DNA from: an uncultured Porphyromonadaceae bacterium
GTDB lineage: Bacteria; Bacteroidota; Bacteroidia; Bacteroidales; Muribaculaceae
Assembly: GCA_902495075.1 (NCBI GenBank)
Contig: CABUVO010000002.1
Coordinates: 124,001-188,000 of the forward strand
DNA: 64,000 nucleotides
Direction of reading: 5' to 3'
The translations under genes and the position numbers were made by a program. Positions 17,014 to 25,708 of this stretch are shown piece after piece. Each line of letters begins with the position of its first letter. Position 1 is the stretch's first letter. The notes beneath the pieces are model-generated. The model made no database searches and was not told the origin of the DNA. It worked only from the letters and a program-made list of their open reading frames with translations.

Positions 17014-17655
17014 TTAAATATCGGCGGTGGTGATGCCTCCGGCTAATGGAAGCGAGAGGAGGAGACAGAGGGAAGCGATTTCGCTTCCTTTTTTTGTGTC
17101 CGACCGGATTACATTGACATTGATACCCAATCCGTTTAATGACGCGATAACGTCTGAGTCAATGGCATCCGTGGCTGGAACTGAGTTGCTCTCGCAAATG
17201 TCTATTATCCTGCCACCGTAGTCGGAGGGGATGGGGTAACGCTGCTTGTGGCTGAGCCATATGTCAGCAAGATGTGAGAGGCATTCGCTTGCGGATGTGC
17301 AGCCGACTATTATGTCAATGTCTCTCCATGCTTTCAGAAGACCGGTCATGTTCTTTTCAAGTTCGCTGCAGTCTGTAGTGTCTACGTTGTGATAGCGGAT
17401 GCCTTTGTCGCGCGCCATGGCGGAGCCTTTGTCTGAATCGGTGTCGAATACGGCTACTTTGCAGCCGGCGTGGAGGTAGGCGTCAACAATGGCTTCTCCT
17501 ATGCCGTGGCAGCCTCCGGCGACGAGTACGCGGCGTGGCGGGAAGTCAAAACATATTCTTCCGGCGCCGGGTGATAGGCGACGTCGGGGTGCGGAAGCAC
17601 CGGTTTTCCCCATGCGGAGATCTTCCATTTTCTTTTCAAGATAGTTGTCTGCCAC
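17014..17655 (-). CDS. SDR-like NAD(P)-binding protein, possibly non-catalytic
   Basis: 213 residues. VLVAGGCHGIGEAIVDAYL is the Rossmann motif of short-chain dehydrogenases, and VFDTDSDKG suggests NAD preference. GGRIIDICESNS corresponds to the strand that normally carries the catalytic Ser, but no YxxxK follows, so activity is doubtful. A charged 30-residue N-terminal extension precedes the fold. It lies upstream of nothing obviously related; substrate and pathway are unknown. Confidence 0.65.
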   Translation of the reverse strand: MADNYLEKKMEDLRMGKTGASAPRRRLSPGAGRICFDFPPRRVLVAGGCHGIGEAIVDAYLHAGCKVAVFDTDSDKGSAMARDKGIRYHNVDTTDCSELEKNMTGLLKAWRDIDIIVGCTSASECLSHLADIWLSHKQRYPIPSDYGGRIIDICESNSVPATDAIDSDVIASLNGLGINVNVIRSDTKKGSEIASLCLLLSLPLAGGITTADI

Positions 17656-17746
17656 GGTTTGAATAATGTTTAATGTGTAATGTTTAATGTGTAATGAGGC
17701 GAGGGGAGGAGGCTGAGTTATGTTTAATGGGATTAGGTGAGGGGAA

Positions 17747-19177
17747 TTATAATATGGGGGAGACGAGACGCACTACGGATTCGAGGCTGCGCTGAAGTAG
17801 CGGACGCCGGTGCCATGCGTTGAATGTGAGTTTGGTGCAGGAGCGCATATCGTGGAAGAAGATGTCGCGCATACGGCTGTTTACTTCACGGTCGTAAATG
17901 ATAAGGCTACATTCAAAATTATTTTCAAAGCTGCGGTAATCGAAGTTTGTGGAGCCCGCGATCACAAGGTTTTCGTCTATGATGATTCCTTTGGCGTGGA
18001 GCATTCCCGGATTGTAGAGATACACCTTTATTCCGGCACGCAGGCATTGGGTCACATACGAGAAACCTGCATACTGGAGCATCCGCGAGTCGCTTTTGCC
18101 CGGAATCATGATGCGCACGTCTATTTTTGAGAGGGCAGCTGCCTCCAGGGCGTGTTGCAACGCATCGGTGGGGAGGAAATAGGGGGTCTGGATGTAGATG
18201 GATTTGGTAGCGTTTGAGATTGCTTTGAGAAAACAGAGAGCCTGGTTGTCCCAGGAATCGAGCGGTCCGGAGGTGATTAGCTGCATTCCGACGTTGTTGC
18301 GGATGGTTACCGGTTCCACTTTAGGGTATTCTATGGATTCGGGGCTGTTCTTGAAATTCCAGTCTACAATGAATGAATAAAGTAGCGATTCCACGATGTC
18401 GCCTTGCAGACGAAAATGGGTGTCGCGCCATGCGATTCCTTCAGAAGTGCCTTTCTGATAGCGGTCGGCGATGTTCATGCCTCCGAGATATCCGATCTTT
18501 CCGTCGATCACCACTATCTTGCGGTGGTTGCGCCAGTTGATACGGTTGGCAAGCTGAGGGAATGTTACACGGAAGAAGGGGTGTGTTTCCACTCCGTTTT
18601 CAGCCATGCGTTTGAAAAAGCGGCTTCGTGCGGAGAAGCTTCCCACGTGGTCGTAGATGACCTTGACTTCGAGTCCTTCGCTCGCTTTGCTGATAAGGAT
18701 ATCGGCGATTTCTTCGCCTGTGGCATCATCTGAGAATATGTAATACTGAAGATATATCGATTTGCGGGCATTGCGGAGATCGCGTTTGAGGTTCTCGAAT
18801 TTCTCTGCTCCGGTGGTGAATATCTCGATGTGATTGTTGACGGTATAAAATGATGAGGAAAGATTGCGGGCAAGTTTAATCAGGTTTTTGTCGGCAGCGG
18901 GGAGACTGAGGTTGGCGAGGTTGACATGTCGCGGAGCCATGCGGCTGATCATGCGGCGTTTGTTGTGGCGCGAAATCATATGCTCTCCTTTGAGACTACG
19001 CCCGAAGAAGAGATAGAAGATAAGTCCTACCACCGGGAGGAAGATAAGTGCTATTACCCAGGAGAGCGAGCGGATGGGATTGCGGTTTTCCTTGAGCACC
19101 ACGATAATGCAGCTTATGATCGTAATGGCATAAGCTATGTTGACAATCGATACTATCCAATAGTTTACAGTGCCCAT
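17747..19177 (-). CDS. cls: Cardiolipin synthase (phospholipase D family)
   Basis: 476 residues. Two N-terminal membrane helices (about 5-28 and 38-60) are followed by two PLD domains, each with an HKD motif: HRKIVVIDG at about residue 220 and HAKGIIIDE at about 398. The NWRNHRK context and TNFDYRSFENNFE near the end are typical of ClsA-type enzymes, which join two phosphatidylglycerols into cardiolipin at the inner membrane. Length and layout match the family. It appears monocistronic. Confidence 0.93.
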   Translation of the reverse strand: MGTVNYWIVSIVNIAYAITIISCIIVVLKENRNPIRSLSWVIALIFLPVVGLIFYLFFGRSLKGEHMISRHNKRRMISRMAPRHVNLANLSLPAADKNLIKLARNLSSSFYTVNNHIEIFTTGAEKFENLKRDLRNARKSIYLQYYIFSDDATGEEIADILISKASEGLEVKVIYDHVGSFSARSRFFKRMAENGVETHPFFRVTFPQLANRINWRNHRKIVVIDGKIGYLGGMNIADRYQKGTSEGIAWRDTHFRLQGDIVESLLYSFIVDWNFKNSPESIEYPKVEPVTIRNNVGMQLITSGPLDSWDNQALCFLKAISNATKSIYIQTPYFLPTDALQHALEAAALSKIDVRIMIPGKSDSRMLQYAGFSYVTQCLRAGIKVYLYNPGMLHAKGIIIDENLVIAGSTNFDYRSFENNFECSLIIYDREVNSRMRDIFFHDMRSCTKLTFNAWHRRPLLQRSLESVVRLVSPIL

Positions 19178-19496
19178 CCTTGATGATTCTATTTTGCGAC
19201 TAAATTAGTAAAAATCGGTGTATTTTGGAAGCATAGAGGGGATAAAAATTGGGCGAGGGGACTTCTCAATCACCTCGCCTTTGGCTTAACTAAATAAATT
19301 CTTACATGTTAGGATCATAGTATCAAGTGCAAAATTATGCAAAATATGTCGAAAAACATAAAAAATGAGGAGAAAATTGAGGGAGAAAGGTGTTAAAGAG
19401 TGTTAAATCGGGCGCGAGCGAGGCTCGCTACACGGAACAGCGAGCATAGCTCGCTATGAGAAGGGGAGGGATGGGGCTCAATGGGGAAGGGAAGGG
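19178..19496. repeat. Intergenic region with dyads and G-rich tracts
   Basis: No gene is seen. 19411-19460 holds two dyads of the GCGAGC/GCTCGC type (GCGAGCGAGGCTCGC and AGCGAGCATAGCTCGCT), related to the palindrome of the 15.9-17.0 kb repeats. 19462-19511 is a run of GGGG and GGG blocks, the first of several G-rich tracts between here and 24700. Confidence 0.6.
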
Positions 19497-20081
19497 TTAA
19501 GGGGCGGGATGGGATTTGAGCCATTCGGAGGCGGTGAGGCAGAGCTCGGCGTACCAGTCTTCGCCGAAGCGGCGCGTGAGGGGCTCTTTGAGGAATTCGT
19601 AGGCGCGAACGCCTTTTGCGCGTCCGAGCGTTTCGGCGCATTTGCAGATCTTCCAGCGGTGGAGGTTGACGGCGGTGAAGCCGGCGTATTCTTTGAGCCT
19701 GACGGGATATAAATGACATGAGGAGGGCTTGAAGAATGGTATCTTACCTTCGCGGTGTGCCTTCTCCAGGGCGCAGAGGCATTTGCCGCCGGGAGCGTAG
19801 GTGGTGAAGACGCAGTCGCGTCCTTCTACAAGGGAGGTGACAAGGTCGCCGTCTTCGTCGTAATATGCGGGTCCTTGCTCTTCAACGACTTTCTGCGCTG
19901 TGGGATTGAGGAGGGGGTAAATCTCGGGCATCAGTTCGCAGAGACGTTCGTATTCTTCATCGGTCAGGGGGGCGCCGGCATCACCTTCGATGCAGCAGGC
20001 ACCGAGGCATGAGTCAAGGTCGCAGATGAAGTAGCGTTCGATGAGATCGAGGGAGACGAGGGTGTCTTTTATCTGAAGCAT
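19497..20081 (-). CDS. DUF3109 cysteine-cluster protein
   Basis: 194 residues with many conserved cysteines: C20, C25, C29 and C30 in FICDLDSCLGACC, then RDCVF, GKCLC, SSCHLYP and KICKC. This pattern is that of DUF3109, related to the YkgJ-type CxxCxxCC clusters, which probably bind zinc or an iron-sulfur centre. The family is widespread in Bacteroidota and its biochemical role is not established. The protein looks full-length and cytoplasmic. Confidence 0.85.
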   Translation of the reverse strand: MLQIKDTLVSLDLIERYFICDLDSCLGACCIEGDAGAPLTDEEYERLCELMPEIYPLLNPTAQKVVEEQGPAYYDEDGDLVTSLVEGRDCVFTTYAPGGKCLCALEKAHREGKIPFFKPSSCHLYPVRLKEYAGFTAVNLHRWKICKCAETLGRAKGVRAYEFLKEPLTRRFGEDWYAELCLTASEWLKSHPAP

Positions 20082-20142
20082 ATTTTTCTTTTTTAATGGG
20101 GATGGGGAAGAGAGGGCGATGGCGAGAAGAGGGGGAGGGCTG

Positions 20143-21435
20143 CTACGGCTGGAGGAGTGCGAAGCCTATCAGCCGGTCGGCTCTGGAGCCTGGAGGATGG
20201 TAATATACGGCTACCCAGTATTCATTCTGGGTCTCGAATTTGTTGCCTTCGGTGAGGGCTCCGGAGGGAGCAAGATGGGGCGAGATAGGGCTGGATGGGG
20301 CTGAATGGGACTGGGAGGGGAGGGTGAGGTAGCGGTAGTTGTAGGCGCCTTGCTTGAGGGGCATCTCGAGGCGGTAGAGACGCGCTGCTGAGTCGTAGAC
20401 CATGCGGTTGGAGGAGTCGAAGCGGTTGTGGGTCATTTCTCCGTCCACATATATGTCGGCATCGCGAAGGAGAGGCATGTCGAGTGAGAAGTGAACGGTG
20501 ATATAATCTGCTCCGAGATCGGAGTCTGTGGCGTTATATTCGCGCACGAGGAATCGTCCGTGTTGGGTGCGGTCGAATTCATAATTACGCAGGGCGCGTC
20601 CGCTGTCTTTGCGAAGCCAGACGTGGTAGTTGCTGCCTCCGAATTTCAAGGAATCCACACCCATGCCGGGAAATCCGTTGCTGACGCTCTCAAAGCGGTG
20701 GTATTCATTGCCAGCGGGGAATATGAGTTCGGGGAGATGCTGATATACGAGTGTATTACCTCCCACACGTTGTGGGCGCCGGAGGGTGCGGCGCGTGGGT
20801 TCGCTGCCGTTCTGAAGAAGCGTTACCTCCACATCCTGATAGGGATTGGCGTTCTCTATGCCTCGCAGTGTCACTGACATGTCGAGTTGCTGCCATTCGG
20901 TGTTGTGCCCTCGGTCTGTACGCCCGGAGGCAATTCCGCTGATTGCGGCTGCCTCTTCCGAAACCATGAACCGAGCCTGGAGAATTACTTCATCCGGAGC
21001 ATCACGGTCGAATACCTGCAGCAGATAGTTGCCCGAGACGAGAGGACGCATGGACTGGTTGGGGAACTCAATGCGGTAGTTGACGAAATGTACGAACGTG
21101 TTTTCAGAGAAAGCGAAGTCTTCTATATCGGCAATGTTGAATCCGTCGAGATATTCCGATTCCACGAGTCGCGAAGGTTGCCAGTCTGCATTGCAGTGAA
21201 TCAAGCGATACTGCAGCCAGCGGTTGTCTTCGGCTATCTCGTCGAAAGAGATCACCAGCCGATCGTCTGAGTTGAGTCTGATCACCGGTGGAGACATGAA
21301 ATTATCGGGATTGCTCACCTTAAGGGTGCGGAATGTCGGTGAGAACACACGGGTGTCCGTGCTGGCGGCATTTGAGGTAATAGCCGACAGCAATGCGACA
21401 CAGAGAATTATAAATATGTGGCTTATGTTTCTCAA
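20143..21435 (-). CDS. T9SS plug-like DUF5103 protein, exported
   Basis: About 430 residues from a TTG at 21435, which gives a good signal peptide (RNISHIFIILCVALLSAITSNA). Longer starts would run into the ung gene. Conserved DUF5103 features include SPPVIRLNSDDRLVISFDE, LQYRLIHCNADWQPS and GNYLLQVFDRDAPDE. The family includes the plug protein of the type IX secretion translocon. Between about 20255 and 20330 the gene contains a Ser/Pro/His-rich insertion (SHSAPSSPISPHLAPSG), which is a G-rich repeat read in frame; the conserved family sequence resumes after it (NKFETQNEYWV). Confidence 0.8.
   Translation of the reverse strand: MRNISHIFIILCVALLSAITSNAASTDTRVFSPTFRTLKVSNPDNFMSPPVIRLNSDDRLVISFDEIAEDNRWLQYRLIHCNADWQPSRLVESEYLDGFNIADIEDFAFSENTFVHFVNYRIEFPNQSMRPLVSGNYLLQVFDRDAPDEVILQARFMVSEEAAAISGIASGRTDRGHNTEWQQLDMSVTLRGIENANPYQDVEVTLLQNGSEPTRRTLRRPQRVGGNTLVYQHLPELIFPAGNEYHRFESVSNGFPGMGVDSLKFGGSNYHVWLRKDSGRALRNYEFDRTQHGRFLVREYNATDSDLGADYITVHFSLDMPLLRDADIYVDGEMTHNRFDSSNRMVYDSAARLYRLEMPLKQGAYNYRYLTLPSQSHSAPSSPISPHLAPSGALTEGNKFETQNEYWVAVYYHPPGSRADRLIGFALLQP
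20255..20330. repeat. G-rich repeat inside the DUF5103 gene
   Basis: A run of GATGGGGC, GATAGGGC, GGATGGGG and TGAATGGGA units on the plus strand. It closely resembles the intergenic tract at 24627-24700 (GATGGGG, CTAGATAGGGCG). The repeat is read in frame on the minus strand as a Ser/Pro-rich loop. Confidence 0.7.
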
Positions 21436-21458
21436 TTGGATGATTTTTAAGCAGCTCC

Positions 21459-22127
21459 TTACCAGTTTATCGGGGTTTTGCCGTGTGCTATCAAATATTC
21501 GTTTGCTTTGGAAAAATGACGACAACCGAAGAATCCCCGGTAAGCTGAGAGGGGGGAGGGGTGTGGCGCGGTGAGCACGAGATGTTTGGAGCGATCGATA
21601 AACGCTCCCTTGCGGATAGCGTCCGATCCCCACAGAAGAAATACCAAACCTTCACGTTTTTCAGCCAGAGCGTGGACCGCAGCATCGGTGAAAGTTTCCC
21701 ACCCAATGCCGGAATGGGATTTGGGCTGATGCTCGCGCACCGTGAGGGATGCGTTGAGGAGCAGTACGCCCTGTTCAGCCCAGCGGGACAGGTCTCCCGA
21801 GGCAGGGATGGGATTGCCGGTATCTGTATGTATCTCCTGGAATATATTGCGAAGGGACGGGGGAATCTCTATACCCGGGTTCACCGAGAAACAGAGACCG
21901 TTTGCCTGTCCCGGACCGTGATACGGATCCTGTCCTATTATCACGACTTTTACGTCTTCGAAAGGGGTTGAGTCGAAAGCAGAGAAAATCTTTCCTGCCG
22001 GAGGATAGACCTTACAGCCCGGATTAGAATATTCGCGACGCACAAGATCCGAAAGAGCCGCAAAATAGGGCTTCTCGAATTCAGCGCCAAGTGCCTGTTT
22101 CCATCCCGGTTCGATTCTTACATTCAT
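21459..22127 (-). CDS. ung: Uracil-DNA glycosylase, family 1
   Basis: 222 residues. The water-activating motif GQDPYHG has D67, LLLNASLTVREHQPKSH follows, and HPSPLSAYRGFFGCRHFSKAN carries the catalytic His (H189) and the DNA-intercalating loop. It removes uracil from DNA as the first step of base excision repair. Length is standard. The stop is 23 bases before the likely start of the DUF5103 gene, so the two may be co-transcribed. Confidence 0.96.
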   Translation of the reverse strand: MNVRIEPGWKQALGAEFEKPYFAALSDLVRREYSNPGCKVYPPAGKIFSAFDSTPFEDVKVVIIGQDPYHGPGQANGLCFSVNPGIEIPPSLRNIFQEIHTDTGNPIPASGDLSRWAEQGVLLLNASLTVREHQPKSHSGIGWETFTDAAVHALAEKREGLVFLLWGSDAIRKGAFIDRSKHLVLTAPHPSPLSAYRGFFGCRHFSKANEYLIAHGKTPINW

Positions 22128-22188
22128 AGATTGCTGCCTGTTTATAAGGTCAAAGTTAGCAACAAATCTTCATATTCGGAAATTGATG

Positions 22189-22219
22189 TTGAATAATTCG
22201 AAAAAAAAATATAACTTTG
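22189..22219 (+). promoter_or_regulatory. Promoter of tRNA-Arg
   Basis: TTGA at 22189-22192 and TAACTTTG at 22212-22219 with a 19-base spacer, about 50 bases before the tRNA. It faces away from ung, whose start lies 60 bases to the left. Confidence 0.55.
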
Positions 22220-22268
22220 CAATGAATTGCAGTGCCAAAACCGCTGGTTCGGTTGCTGCAGAATGTAT

Positions 22269-22340
22269 GTCTCCGTAGTTCAATGGATAGAATATCGGAT
22301 TCCGGTTCCGACGATTAGGGTTCGACTCCCTACGGGGATA
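22269..22340 (+). tRNA. tRNA-Arg (anticodon CCG)
   Basis: The acceptor stem is GTCTCCG/CGGGGAT (two G-U pairs), with discriminator A at 22340. The anticodon stem TCGGA/TCCGA encloses the loop TTCCGGT, giving CCG for CGG codons. The T-arm has GGTTCGACTCC. CCA is not encoded. Confidence 0.93.
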
Positions 22341-22380
22341 CAAGAAACAAATGATGCCTTCATTGTGTTAATAAAACATA

Positions 22381-23301
22381 ATGAAGGCTTTTTTTGTAAA
22401 TGAAAACGGGTTTGTGGAGCGTGAAGAATGGTCGCCCCATTGCTGGGTAAACGTGGAATGCCCCGACAGGGACGATCTGCGGTTTATGCTTGATGATCTG
22501 CATGTGCCCCCCGATTTTCTGGAAAGCATTTCCGATATGGACGAGCGTCCCCGTATCGAGCATGACGGTGAATGGCGCCTTACCATCCTCCGCATTCCAT
22601 TGCATTCCGACAGTGTGGAGATGCCATACAGCACAGTGCCTATCGGGATTGTGACAAACAATGAGATCATGCTGACGGTGTGCTATCGCCGCACAGAGAT
22701 GCTGAGCGATTTCATTTCGCACACACGCTGCCGCGGGATATCGGTAGACTCCGGTCCGGATTTCATACTGAGGATTCTCTATTCATCCGCCTACTGGTAT
22801 TTGAAATATCTGAAAGATATCAACAATCATGTGGTGCATGATGAGAAAAATCTTGAAAAGAGCATACGCAACGAAGATCTGCTGCATATGCTGGGTATTC
22901 AGAGGACCTTGGTGTTCTTCAACACTTCGATTCAGGGAAATGAGACATTGATCGGAAGGATACGCCGTGTATATGGCGACCGGTATGACTCGGATCTTCT
23001 TGAAGATGTCGAGATCGAACTGCGGCAGGCAGACAGCACGGTGAAAATCTACAGCGATATTCTTGAAAGCACGATGGATTCTTTCGCATCGATTATATCC
23101 AACAATGTGAATGCAATCATGAAAAAGATGACGGCAGTGTCGATCGTGTTGATGGTGCCGACCCTGATAGCGAGTTTCTACGGGATGAACGTCAGCATAT
23201 CATATGGCAACAATCCCTATGTTTTCTGGCTGATCATCACCGGTTCTTTCCTGCTTTCTGCCATCCTTTACATTTTCCTGCGCAAAATCCGCTGGTTCTG
23301 A
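22381..23301 (+). CDS. corA: CorA-family magnesium/divalent-cation channel
   Basis: 306 residues. A large N-terminal cytoplasmic domain is followed by a long helical stalk and two C-terminal membrane helices. The signature YGMNV (G268, M269, N270) lies at the end of the first helix, as in all CorA channels, and the protein ends in a basic tail. It would mediate Mg2+, Co2+ or Ni2+ influx. The gene follows tRNA-Arg by 40 bases and may be transcribed from the same promoter. Confidence 0.9.
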   Translation: MKAFFVNENGFVEREEWSPHCWVNVECPDRDDLRFMLDDLHVPPDFLESISDMDERPRIEHDGEWRLTILRIPLHSDSVEMPYSTVPIGIVTNNEIMLTVCYRRTEMLSDFISHTRCRGISVDSGPDFILRILYSSAYWYLKYLKDINNHVVHDEKNLEKSIRNEDLLHMLGIQRTLVFFNTSIQGNETLIGRIRRVYGDRYDSDLLEDVEIELRQADSTVKIYSDILESTMDSFASIISNNVNAIMKKMTAVSIVLMVPTLIASFYGMNVSISYGNNPYVFWLIITGSFLLSAILYIFLRKIRWF

Positions 23302-23311
23302 AATTAATTAT

Positions 23312-23319
23312 TAACTTTG
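23312..23319 (+). promoter_or_regulatory. -7 element of the M64 peptidase gene
   Basis: TAACTTTG, the Bacteroidota -7 box, lies 20 bases before the ATG at 23339. No clear -33 TTTG is seen at the expected distance. Confidence 0.45.
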
Positions 23320-23338
23320 TCTCATAAAAGATATCGTT

Positions 23339-24628
23339 ATGAGGCTATGGTTTATGGCGGCTCTTTTGCTTATGGGCCGCCCGATATTTGCCGCACATGC
23401 GGCTGTTGATTTTGATAAAGCGTTTTGTGACTCAACATTGCGTCTCGACTACATAGCTGCCGGAAATGCTGAGAAGAGTTTTGTCTTTCTTGATGGAATG
23501 CAGAAGTTTGCCGGTTGGGCTGGAAGAAGAACCAATCTCGATAAACTGCCGTATTGTGGCAATGGGATCGTGACGGTGACTGATTCACTTAGCGGTGACA
23601 CAATTTACCGACACAGTTTCTCTACTCTTTTCCGGGAGTGGCAGTCTACCCCTGAGGCGGCTTCAACATCGAAGTCTTTCCAGAATACATTTCTTGTGCC
23701 TATGCCGAGGAAGGCGGCAAAGATAACAATCGAGCTTCTTGACGGCAGGCATGATGTGGCGGCTTCCAACACTCATGACTATACTCCCGACGACATACTT
23801 ATCAAAAAAGCAGACGGGAGGGATGGAGCTCCATACCGTTATCTTCACAAAGGAGGAAATCCGGAAAAAGCAATAGACATAGCGATTCTTGCAGAGGGTT
23901 ACACTCCGGATCAGATGGATGCTTTCTATGCTGATGCGGATCGCGCTGTGAAAGCCATCATAAGGGATGAGCCTTTCAAAAGCCGTGGGGAGGATCTGAA
24001 TTTCGTGGCAGTGGCAACGCCGTCGGAAGATTCGGGTGTGAGCGTGCCAAGATTCGATGACTGGAAAAAGACGTCGTTCGGTTCTAATTTTGATACGTTC
24101 TATTCTGCGCGGTATCTGACCACAGCAAATGTGTTTGACATACATGATGCCATTTCGCATGTGCCTTACGAGCACATCATAATCTTGGCAAATTGTCCTG
24201 TGTATGGCGGCGGAGGTATTTATAACAGCTATACACTGACCACGACGGGACATGATCACTATGAGCCGGTGGTGGTGCATGAGTTCGGTCATAGTTTCGG
24301 AGGTCTTGCCGATGAGTATTTTTATGAGGGGGACGTGATGGAAGACAGCTATCCTTTTGATGTGGAGCCTTGGGAACCGAACATAACCACGCTTGTGGAT
24401 TTCGACTCGAAATGGAAAGGTTTGCTTAAGAAGGGCACTCCCGTGCCCACCGACCGCAAGGATTGGAAGAAATATCCTGTAGGTGTGTTTGAAGGGGGAG
24501 GATATTCGTTCAAGGGGATTTACAGCCCTGCGGACCGTTGCCGCATGCGGGATAATGAATGGGAAGGGTTTTGCCCGGCGTGCCGACATGCTCTCAACTC
24601 TTTGATTGATTTCTACGTTAAGGAATAA
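23339..24628 (+). CDS. Peptidase M64 family metalloprotease, exported
   Basis: 429 residues with an N-terminal signal peptide (about 1-21). The zinc site HEFGH is at H314-H318 and is followed by SFGGLADEY, typical of M64 (IgA peptidase-like) enzymes. IDIAILAEGYT at mid-protein is the usual start of the M64 catalytic domain, preceded by an M64 N-terminal domain. It is probably periplasmic or surface-located. The natural substrate in commensal Bacteroidales is not known; the IgA name comes from one founding member. Confidence 0.9.
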   Translation: MRLWFMAALLLMGRPIFAAHAAVDFDKAFCDSTLRLDYIAAGNAEKSFVFLDGMQKFAGWAGRRTNLDKLPYCGNGIVTVTDSLSGDTIYRHSFSTLFREWQSTPEAASTSKSFQNTFLVPMPRKAAKITIELLDGRHDVAASNTHDYTPDDILIKKADGRDGAPYRYLHKGGNPEKAIDIAILAEGYTPDQMDAFYADADRAVKAIIRDEPFKSRGEDLNFVAVATPSEDSGVSVPRFDDWKKTSFGSNFDTFYSARYLTTANVFDIHDAISHVPYEHIIILANCPVYGGGGIYNSYTLTTTGHDHYEPVVVHEFGHSFGGLADEYFYEGDVMEDSYPFDVEPWEPNITTLVDFDSKWKGLLKKGTPVPTDRKDWKKYPVGVFEGGGYSFKGIYSPADRCRMRDNEWEGFCPACRHALNSLIDFYVKE

Positions 24629-24700
24629 TGGGGAGAAATGGGGCTAGATAGGGCGTTATGGGGTGAGATGGGGATGGGGTAGGGTAGGATAGGGCGCGTA
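24627..24700. repeat. G-rich low-complexity tract
   Basis: Blocks of GGGG and GGG spaced by 3 to 7 bases (ATGGGGAGAAATGGGG, GATAGGGCG, GATGGGGATGGGG) fill the gap between the M64 and exchanger genes. It shares units with the tract inside the DUF5103 gene and has G-quadruplex potential on the plus strand. Confidence 0.7.
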
Positions 24701-24721
24701 TGAACTGAAATTTCATTGCTT

Positions 24722-25696
24722 ATGATTCTGAATATCGTATTTCTCATATTGGGTCTTGTGCTGATTCTTGTTGGTGCAAACGCGCTGACTGATGGTGCGT
24801 CATCTCTTGCCAAGCGGTGGGGGATGTCGGATCTTGTTGTCGGACTCACAATAGTGGCATTCGGCACGTCGGCACCTGAGCTCGTGATAAGCGTAATGTC
24901 GGCAGTTGACGGGAATGCCGGATTGGCGATAGGAAACGTGGTGGGAAGCAATATCTTCAATGTGTGTGCAATCATCGGCATAACCGCTCTTGTGCGACCG
25001 ATGCGCATTTCGAAAAGTATCATGACCACTGATATTCCGCTTGTGATACTTTCGGCGTTGGTTTTGCTGACAATGGGAAACGCCACGCTTCTTGACGGTT
25101 CGAAAACCAATATGCTGACGCGCGTTGACGGTATAATCCTGTTGCTTTTCTTTATGGTGTTCATGCATCACACATTCTCCTCGGCTAAGCATGCCGCCCC
25201 CGGTGACCCTGCGGCTAAAGACGGAGAGGCAAAGAAAGAGATGCCGATGTGGAAGGCTTGGCTGTGGGTGGCAGGAGGTCTGGCGGGGCTGATTTACGGC
25301 GGCGACAAGTTTGTGGACGGTGCTTCCGGAATAGCTGCTGGATTGGGAGTGAGCGATGCCGTGATCGGTCTGACGATTGTAGCGGCGGGTACTTCTTTGC
25401 CGGAACTTGCCACCTCGATAACGGCTGCCCTGAAAGGTAAGACCGGAATAGCCCTGGGAAATGTGATCGGTAGCAACATCTTTAATATTTTCCTTGTGCT
25501 GGGATGCGCTGCCACAGTGCGACCGTTGCCATTCGGGGCGGTAGGTAATGCAGACCTGCTTATACTCACCGCATGCTGCATGCTTTTCTGGATATTCGGA
25601 TATGTTTATAAAGAGCGTACCATAACCCGCTGGGAGGGTGGTATGCTTGCCGCTTGCTATGTTGGATATATGGCGTGGCTTGTAGCGACTGCATAA
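24722..25696 (+). CDS. Calcium/sodium exchanger (CaCA family, YrbG-like)
   Basis: About 324 residues from the ATG at 24722 (a TTG two codons earlier is possible). It consists of two inverted halves with the alpha repeats: VGLTIVAFGTSAPELVISV plus GNVVGSNIFNV, and VGLTIVAAGTSLPELATSI plus GNVIGSNIFNI. These hold the ion-binding Glu/Asn residues. About ten membrane helices with a charged central loop (about residues 150-180) are as expected for prokaryotic CaCA exchangers. Confidence 0.92.
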   Translation: MILNIVFLILGLVLILVGANALTDGASSLAKRWGMSDLVVGLTIVAFGTSAPELVISVMSAVDGNAGLAIGNVVGSNIFNVCAIIGITALVRPMRISKSIMTTDIPLVILSALVLLTMGNATLLDGSKTNMLTRVDGIILLLFFMVFMHHTFSSAKHAAPGDPAAKDGEAKKEMPMWKAWLWVAGGLAGLIYGGDKFVDGASGIAAGLGVSDAVIGLTIVAAGTSLPELATSITAALKGKTGIALGNVIGSNIFNIFLVLGCAATVRPLPFGAVGNADLLILTACCMLFWIFGYVYKERTITRWEGGMLAACYVGYMAWLVATA

Positions 25697-25708
25697 AAAT
25701 TCAAAGGT

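Noticed and set aside
23663..24589. 308-codon minus-strand frame
   Set aside because: Shadow of the M64 peptidase gene, whose HEFGH site and signal peptide identify the real strand.
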